Positions 58,968-64,000 of a stretch of 64,000 bases of DNA are shown one piece after another. The stretch lies in assembly GCA_045594025.1 (NCBI GenBank), contig JAZNXS010000020.1, forward strand, positions 1 to 64,000. The letters are read 5' to 3'. Origin of the DNA: Scatosoma sp045594025 (GTDB lineage: Bacteria > Bacillota > Clostridia > Christensenellales > Borkfalkiaceae). The position numbers and the translations under genes were made by a program. The notes beneath the pieces are model-generated. The model did no database searches, was not told the DNA's origin, and saw only the letters and a program-made list of their open reading frames with translations. Position 1 is the stretch's first letter, and each line of letters begins with the position of its first letter.

Positions 58968-60527
58968 TTAACTTAAGCCGCCGTTTGCAATATAATCCGC
59001 CAATAAATCGCGGGCAAAGGTCGTTTCATCCAGCCTTGCGATTTCCGTTAAGCCGTTCGGCCCATACGTTGACGTGTACGTGTCCGTGACGATGTAATAA
59101 GTTTTATTATACGACAACGTTTCCCGTACCGAAGCGCCGTATTCTTCATAATAAATGTGATACCTACTCTCGCGCGATTCAAAAAACTTCGATTTCAACT
59201 TATCCCCTGAAATCGAACATAATACGATTTGATTATCAAACGGAAGCAGACTCATCAAGTCGCTGTAATACACCGTGCCTGCCCATAAGTTGTACGGGCT
59301 TCTCGTTTGTAAAAACGCGCCGCCGAGCACGATTTCGTATCTATCGCCCCACGTTTCCACGCCCGTTTCATAATACAACTGCGCAACCAAATCGCATATT
59401 TCGTAGCCCGAACGATAGTAATCGTTTTCACCGAGCTCTTTGTTCCCTTTTAAAATTTGGTCCTCATACTTATCCATGAGTACGTCCACGATCGGATCGT
59501 CTTCATAAGCGGTTTTGTATCTCGACGTGCTGACAAATTCTGCATTCAATACGTTGTAGGTATCGTTTGCGTAATTGATTTTCACCTCTGCGTGGGAAAT
59601 GCCGTCGTTGTCGCCACCGTTTTGCAGGTGGTAAACGCCTTTCGAATCACGCAATACGTAGCGCTGATGGGAATGCCCCTCAAATACCAAATCTACGTAA
59701 CCGTCTGAAAGAGAAATATCGTAGTAAGAACGGATTTGTCCGTCGGAAACGTCGGTTTTCGTGTTGTTTGTAGAGCTTCCGTAGCCATCATGCAAAGAAT
59801 ACACGATAAAGTCTGCGCCACGCGCACGCAAAGCGTTGGATTCTGCTTTCACAAGCGAGGTCAACTCTGCGTCCGTTTTGAAATATACGTCCTCTACTTT
59901 ATCCCTTGCAATCGAGGAATAGCAATCCCCTATCGCGCCGATAATACCGATTTTTACCCCACTCTTTTCCACCATAACGGAAGGCGTGCAATAATCCACC
60001 AATTTATCGGTGTCCCTATCGTAAATGTTCAGCGCCAGAAAAGGAAATTCCGCTAATTCCGCATTTGCTTCGATGAATTCCTCCCCCCAATCGTATTCAT
60101 GGTTACCAAGCGTCATGGAAGAAAAGTCTAACTCGTTCATCCAGTCCGTCAAAATCAAACCTTTCGTGAGGTTGGATTCCGAGCTCCCCTGCCACATATC
60201 CCCTGAGGAAAGCAAAACCGTGTTTGCATTATCCTCTTTCGCTTCCTTTAAATAGGTGGTTAGTTCGTCCACGCCCGGTTGTGTATCCGTGTCCGCAAAC
60301 TTGCCGTGTAAATCGTTCAGCGCATAAAAATCAAACGTAGCCGTTACGTTTTCATCGCATTGATCACAACGTTCATTGTTATCCGCGTCTGTATGCTCGT
60401 GGGAAGCGCCACTGCTGCTATTTCCGCTTTCAAAACCGTTTTTAATGATAGAGGAAAAGTCCTCGAAACTGCATGCGGAACCCAGCAAAAGAAAACTTAA
60501 TAACGTTGCGACAATACTTTTTTTCAT
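58968..60527 (-). CDS. UshA-like 5'-nucleotidase/metallophosphatase lipoprotein
   Basis: 519 residues. Lipobox GSAC (Cys19), a His/Cys-containing spacer (HEHTDADNNERCDQC near 43-57), then a calcineurin-type phosphatase domain: ALNDLHGKF near 69-77, SSGDMWQGS near 107-115, LGNHEYDWG near 140-148 and EGHSHQR near 275. The 5'-nucleotidase C-terminal substrate domain covers about 345-515 (GGAFLQTRS, LPFDNQIVL). It should dephosphorylate nucleotides outside the cell, yielding importable nucleosides. Head of a four-gene phosphoesterase operon with its own promoter. Confidence 0.85.
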   Translation of the reverse strand: MKKSIVATLLSFLLLGSACSFEDFSSIIKNGFESGNSSSGASHEHTDADNNERCDQCDENVTATFDFYALNDLHGKFADTDTQPGVDELTTYLKEAKEDNANTVLLSSGDMWQGSSESNLTKGLILTDWMNELDFSSMTLGNHEYDWGEEFIEANAELAEFPFLALNIYDRDTDKLVDYCTPSVMVEKSGVKIGIIGAIGDCYSSIARDKVEDVYFKTDAELTSLVKAESNALRARGADFIVYSLHDGYGSSTNNTKTDVSDGQIRSYYDISLSDGYVDLVFEGHSHQRYVLRDSKGVYHLQNGGDNDGISHAEVKINYANDTYNVLNAEFVSTSRYKTAYEDDPIVDVLMDKYEDQILKGNKELGENDYYRSGYEICDLVAQLYYETGVETWGDRYEIVLGGAFLQTRSPYNLWAGTVYYSDLMSLLPFDNQIVLCSISGDKLKSKFFESRESRYHIYYEEYGASVRETLSYNKTYYIVTDTYTSTYGPNGLTEIARLDETTFARDLLADYIANGGLS

Positions 60528-60561
60528 GTCTTCATCCTCAGCTAACGTCGTACGATATATT

Positions 60562-60590
60562 ATTATATCATAAATTACACTATTTTACAA
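60562..60590 (-). promoter_or_regulatory. Promoter of the nucleotidase/DHH/surE operon
   Basis: Minus strand TTGTAA (60585-60590), 17-bp spacer ending TGA, TATAAT (60562-60567). Confidence 0.7.
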
Positions 60591-60671
60591 GCAAATTTTA
60601 GGATTTTATAGGAAGTTACCCTTATAGGGTAAACTTTTATCGCTTAGATTACTAAAAGGCGCAGAAAATAA

Positions 60672-60700
60672 TTGCTTTTTCTTGGGAAACAGAGTATAAT
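60672..60700 (+). promoter_or_regulatory. Promoter of tRNA-Arg
   Basis: TTGCTT (60672-60677), 17-bp spacer, TATAAT (60695-60700). Confidence 0.78.
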
Positions 60701-60719
60701 AGATAAGCAAAACAGATTT

Positions 60720-60794
60720 GCCTGTATAGTTAAATGGATATAACAGTCCCCTCCTAAGGGACAATTATAGGTTCGATTCCTATTGCGGGTACCA
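60720..60794 (+). tRNA. tRNA-Arg (anticodon CCT)
   Basis: 75 nt with encoded CCA. Acceptor GCCTGTA pairs with TGCGGGT through three G-U wobbles; anticodon stem GTCCC/GGGAC with loop CTCCTAA, anticodon CCT reading AGG; T-arm ATAGG TTCGATT CCTAT. Confidence 0.92.
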
Positions 60795-60826
60795 AAGGAC
60801 AGAGTGATACAACTCTGTCCTTTTTT
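60795..60826 (+). terminator. Terminator of tRNA-Arg
   Basis: AAGGACAGAGT/ACTCTGTCCTT stem immediately after CCA, then T6. Confidence 0.88.
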
Positions 60827-60929
60827 GTAAAGTATAAGGAATATTTATATGAAATATAATGAATAGTTATTTTTAAGCAAATTTTTTGATAAAAATGTAA
60901 GAAATATTTATATTTCCTTTATAAAACCG

Positions 60930-60958
60930 TTGCAAAAGATAGAAAAAAGTGATAAGAT
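60930..60958 (+). promoter_or_regulatory. Promoter of gdhA
   Basis: TTGCAA (60930-60935), 17-bp spacer ending TGA, TAAGAT (60953-60958). It leaves a leader of about 58 nt. Confidence 0.6.
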
Positions 60959-61023
60959 ATAAATATCAACAAAATCGATTGTTGACAGTTTTGAAATCAA
61001 AATTATTGAGGAGAATAAATTTT

Positions 61024-62361
61024 ATGTCTTACGTGCAAAGAGTTTTAGACGATTTGAAGAAACGCAACCCCGGTGAAAACGAATTTCATCAGGCGGCGAC
61101 GGAAATTCTTTTGACTTTGGAGCCCGTTATTAACGCGCATCCCGAATATGAAAAAGCGGCGCTTTTAGAACGCTTTACCGAACCTGAACGCACCATTTTG
61201 TTCCGCGTGCCTTGGGTAGACGACAACGGCAACGTACACGTAAATAAGGGCTATCGCGTACAATTCAACAGCGCGATTGGCCCCTACAAGGGCGGCCTTA
61301 GATTCCACCCCTCCGTTAACCTTTCGGTTATCAAGTTTTTAGGGCTTGAACAAATTTTGAAAAACAGTCTTACGGGGCTTCCCATCGGCGGCGGTAAAGG
61401 CGGCTCTGATTTCGACCCCAAAGGTAAATCCGACCGTGAAATTATGGCGTTTTGCCAAAGCTTCATGAACGAGCTGTTCCGTCATATCGGCGCGGACACC
61501 GACGTTCCTGCAGGCGATATCGGCGTTGGTGCGCGTGAAGTTGGGTATCTTTTCGGGCAGTATAAGAGACTGCGTGACGAGCACGTGGGCGTATTGACGG
61601 GACGCGGACTTTCGTACGGTGGCTCGCTGATTAGAAAGGAAGCGACAGGCTACGGTCTCGTATACATTACAGCGGAAGCAATGCGTCTTCGCGGTGATTC
61701 CTTCCAAGACAAGGTAACCATCGTCTCAGGTAGCGGTAACGTAGCCATTTATGCGTGCGAAAAAGCGCAACAGCTTGGGGCAAAGGTAGTAGCCATGTAC
61801 GATTCTAACGGCTATATTTACGATCCCAACGGCATTCAGCTGGACGTTATCAAACAGATTAAAGAAGTGGAACGCGCGCGTATTAAAGAATATGCTGCAC
61901 GTGTACCCGGTTCGAAATACGTAGAAGGTTGTAAAGGCATTTGGAAAATTCCTTGCGACGTTGCGCTCCCCTGCGCTACGCAGAATGAAATCGACGGCGA
62001 AAGCGCGGCGAGCCTTGTTGCAAACGGCGTGAAATACGTTGCGGAAGGCGCGAATATGCCCTCCACCCTCGACGCAATCGAAACCTTCCAGGCGGCTAAA
62101 AACCTCGTTTACCTCCCTGCAAAGGCGGCAAACGCAGGCGGCGTTGCTACCTCGGCATTGGAAATGGCGCAATCTTCGGGAAGACTGTACTGGTCTAGCG
62201 AAGAGGTGGATGCAAAGCTGAAAACGATTATGGTAAATATCTATCATAATATCGACAGCGCGGCAAAACGTTACGGTTTCGAAGGCAATTACGTCATGGG
62301 CGCAAATATCGCAGGCTTTGAAAAGGTTGCTGAAGCGATGATGGCGCACGGTATCGTTTAA
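61024..62361 (+). CDS. gdhA: Glutamate dehydrogenase
   Basis: 445 residues, standard for the hexameric bacterial enzyme that aminates 2-oxoglutarate. The ATG at 61024 is preceded by GAGGAG and gives the typical start MSYVQRVLDDLKKRNP; a longer frame lies over the promoter. Visible: substrate/catalytic region GGLRFHPSVN, GLPIGGGKGGSDF near 120-132, and Rossmann TIVSGSGNVA near 236. With the Re-citrate synthase operon it completes glutamate formation. NADP is likely by family but not proven. Monocistronic, with a hairpin terminator at 62382-62410. Confidence 0.94.
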   Translation: MSYVQRVLDDLKKRNPGENEFHQAATEILLTLEPVINAHPEYEKAALLERFTEPERTILFRVPWVDDNGNVHVNKGYRVQFNSAIGPYKGGLRFHPSVNLSVIKFLGLEQILKNSLTGLPIGGGKGGSDFDPKGKSDREIMAFCQSFMNELFRHIGADTDVPAGDIGVGAREVGYLFGQYKRLRDEHVGVLTGRGLSYGGSLIRKEATGYGLVYITAEAMRLRGDSFQDKVTIVSGSGNVAIYACEKAQQLGAKVVAMYDSNGYIYDPNGIQLDVIKQIKEVERARIKEYAARVPGSKYVEGCKGIWKIPCDVALPCATQNEIDGESAASLVANGVKYVAEGANMPSTLDAIETFQAAKNLVYLPAKAANAGGVATSALEMAQSSGRLYWSSEEVDAKLKTIMVNIYHNIDSAAKRYGFEGNYVMGANIAGFEKVAEAMMAHGIV

Positions 62362-62381
62362 TTTTTCGATAAATAATAGGC

Positions 62382-62410
62382 AGGTATGCGTTCAACGCAT
62401 ACCTTCCCTT
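62382..62410. terminator. Terminator between gdhA and MATE gene
   Basis: GGTATGCGT/ACGCATACC stem, loop TCA, T/C-rich tail on plus strand; may serve both converging genes. Confidence 0.75.
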
Positions 62411-62426
62411 TTCATTTGATGTAAAA

Positions 62427-63893
62427 TTATTCGAGTTCCTCTATGAAAGTTTCTTGCCCACATTCTATCTTCGCCTGCTCCTTTTTCAACGTCTTAAAGA
62501 ACAAAAGCGTAAACGGAATCGCGAATAAGAAAGCAAGTACGTCAGACACCGCTTGGCAACTCTGCACGCCTATCAAACCAAACAACGAAGGCAAAATCAG
62601 CACCGAAGGGATATAGAACAAACCTTGTCGCGATATGGACAGTAGCGCGGCAAGTCCCTTGTTGCCTACTACTTGATAGGTAAGCCCTGCCATGAAGTTG
62701 GTTGGAAGCAAGGGCATTGCCAAACACTGCAATCGCAAGGTGAGCGAACCGATTTCCGTCGCTTCATTGGAAAGACTGAATAATCTCATAAATCCGTCGG
62801 AGAAGATACCGCACACGATGGCAAACGCCGTCATAAGCGCCGTGGAAAAGCCCAACGTGAATAAGTAAGCAGAACGGACTCTATCAAAGCGTTTCGCACT
62901 GTAATTGTATCCCAAAACAGGTTGATAGCCCTGCCCGATACCAAGGGAAATAGAGAACGCCAACATGAATATTTTCTGCACGACGCCCAAAGCCGATTGC
63001 GCAGCGTCACCGCCTACACCTGCACCATATACGAGTTCACCGTGCGTAAATGCCGCGTGGTTTAAGAATACCGTACAAAGGCTGGCAAGGATTTGACGGC
63101 AAAAGGACGGGAATCCCGTTGCAATGATGTCGCCGTATTCGCGCAAGCGCAAAGCTACCGACCTTACACGCAAACGTACAACCGTTTTATTCGCCAGGAA
63201 CATAAACAGCAAGACAAGGAAGCTGATCACTTGGCTGATAAAGGTTGCAAGCGCCGCGCCCACTACTTCCATGTGGAATACGAAAATAAACAGCGGATCC
63301 AACGCTACGTTGATTACTGCGCCTGTAATCAAGCCGATCATCGAAAGCACCGCTTTCCCTTCCGCACGCAGCACGTTATTTAAAACAAACGACGTGCACA
63401 TAATCGGCGCGGATAACAGAATATAAAACGCATAATCCCTTGAATATTTCATTGTTAAGGGATTTGTGTTAGAGCTTAAAAGATTGATAACGCCGTCCAT
63501 AAAAAGAAATCCAAATAGCGTAATCAATAAGCCGCTGGCTAACGCGATCGCAAAGGCAGAAGAAGCAATTTTATCCGCCCCCTCTCTATCGCGCTTCCCA
63601 AGCAAACGGGAAACGATGGCGCCGCTGCCCATACCGTACGTAAAGCCGATCGCTTGAATAATGGACATCAAGGCAAGCAGATTGCTTACCGCAGCGATTG
63701 CAGGATCGCCAAGCGTGGAAACAAACGCAGTATCCGCAAGGTTATAAAGCGAGGTAACCATCATGCTGAGCATCGTAGGAATCCCCAGGCTGATAACTAG
63801 CTTCCCTATCGGCGTTTTCGTCATTTTTTCATACTGTTTTTTCTCTCGTTCCGCTAAAATAGCGTCGGAAACTTCCGTTGTATGTGTACTCAT
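62427..63893 (-). CDS. MATE-family efflux transporter
   Basis: 488 residues with 12 membrane spans. N-terminal cytoplasmic stretch ends TKTPIGKLVISLGIPTMLSMM, and the MATE pattern NLADTAFVSTLGDPAIAAVSN near 47-67 and its second-half counterpart SLGIGQGYQPVLGYNYSAKRFDRVR near 315-340 are clear. It exports drugs or other cations using Na+ or H+; substrate unknown. Own promoter at 63928-63956. Confidence 0.9.
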   Translation of the reverse strand: MSTHTTEVSDAILAEREKKQYEKMTKTPIGKLVISLGIPTMLSMMVTSLYNLADTAFVSTLGDPAIAAVSNLLALMSIIQAIGFTYGMGSGAIVSRLLGKRDREGADKIASSAFAIALASGLLITLFGFLFMDGVINLLSSNTNPLTMKYSRDYAFYILLSAPIMCTSFVLNNVLRAEGKAVLSMIGLITGAVINVALDPLFIFVFHMEVVGAALATFISQVISFLVLLFMFLANKTVVRLRVRSVALRLREYGDIIATGFPSFCRQILASLCTVFLNHAAFTHGELVYGAGVGGDAAQSALGVVQKIFMLAFSISLGIGQGYQPVLGYNYSAKRFDRVRSAYLFTLGFSTALMTAFAIVCGIFSDGFMRLFSLSNEATEIGSLTLRLQCLAMPLLPTNFMAGLTYQVVGNKGLAALLSISRQGLFYIPSVLILPSLFGLIGVQSCQAVSDVLAFLFAIPFTLLFFKTLKKEQAKIECGQETFIEELE

Positions 63894-63927
63894 AAACTAT
63901 ATCCTTTTATTTTTGCAATACCTTATT

Positions 63928-63956
63928 ATTATAACGCTTTTCCATCTTTTTTGCAA
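63928..63956 (-). promoter_or_regulatory. Promoter of the MATE gene
   Basis: Minus strand TTGCAA (63951-63956), 17-bp spacer, TATAAT (63928-63933). Bases 63957-64000 hold nothing I can identify. Confidence 0.78.
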
Positions 63957-64000
63957 GTTTATCCCCTGCCGTTTCATAGAAAAAAATAGAATATTTTTTC

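Overview
The window looks like chromosome of a strictly fermentative Bacillota (Clostridia-type) anaerobe. Evidence: sigma-A-like promoters with 17-bp spacers, AGGAGG-type ribosome sites, several lipobox lipoproteins and no outer-membrane genes, whiA beside murB, a Re-type citrate synthase, and an electron-bifurcation-type Hdr/Flx cluster. A gut Christensenellales-like lineage is possible but that is a weak inference. Coding density is high, and most genes left of 42 kb are on the minus strand.

Region by region. (1) 1-8.7 kb, minus strand: a malate dehydrogenase-like gene, fumC, then hdrB-hdrC-hdrA-flxD-flxC-flxB-flxA (the last cut by the window edge), spaced as one transcription unit. (2) 8.8-24.8 kb: two small genes, a PfkB-family kinase, pfkA, dnaE, whiA, a PHP phosphoesterase, murB, nagA, a divergent ROK-like kinase, phosphoglucomutase and two unrecognised membrane proteins. 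(3) 24.9-29.5 kb: Re-citrate synthase, aconitase and isocitrate dehydrogenase. With gdhA at 61-62.4 kb they give a route from acetyl-CoA and oxaloacetate to glutamate; mdh/fumC provide the other arm of a horseshoe TCA pathway. (4) 29.6-34.2 kb: SDR, papain-like lipid/peptide hydrolase, yggS, LysR regulator, GNAT protein. (5) 34.36-36.4 kb: tRNA-Ala followed by structured repeats that re-use the tRNA 3' end, a YwaF-like membrane gene between two 86-bp direct repeats, and two divergent XRE regulators with paired operators. This is the most accessory-looking stretch. (6) 36.4-37.6 kb: an MFS transporter.

(7) 37.7-60.5 kb appears to be a nucleic-acid salvage island. A deoC-deoD-deoB-cdd-pdp operon (minus) diverges from an operon (plus) encoding an RDD membrane protein, a carbohydrate-type ABC importer (ATPase, two permeases, binding lipoprotein), a staphylococcal-nuclease-like lipoprotein with OB-fold domains and a 1903-residue OB-fold/beta-repeat lipoprotein. 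Next comes a lipoprotein with a barnase/RNase T1-type catalytic domain under its own promoter, then a minus-strand operon of UshA-like 5'-nucleotidase lipoprotein, two tandem DHH/NrnA-like phosphoesterases and SurE. Together these can account for cleavage of extracellular DNA and RNA, dephosphorylation at the surface, uptake, and conversion of nucleosides to bases plus pentose phosphates. The importer substrate is not proven by sequence. I consider this the most interesting system in the window.

(8) 60.7-63.9 kb: tRNA-Arg(CCU), gdhA and a MATE exporter. No CRISPR array, transposase, integrase or rRNA gene was seen.
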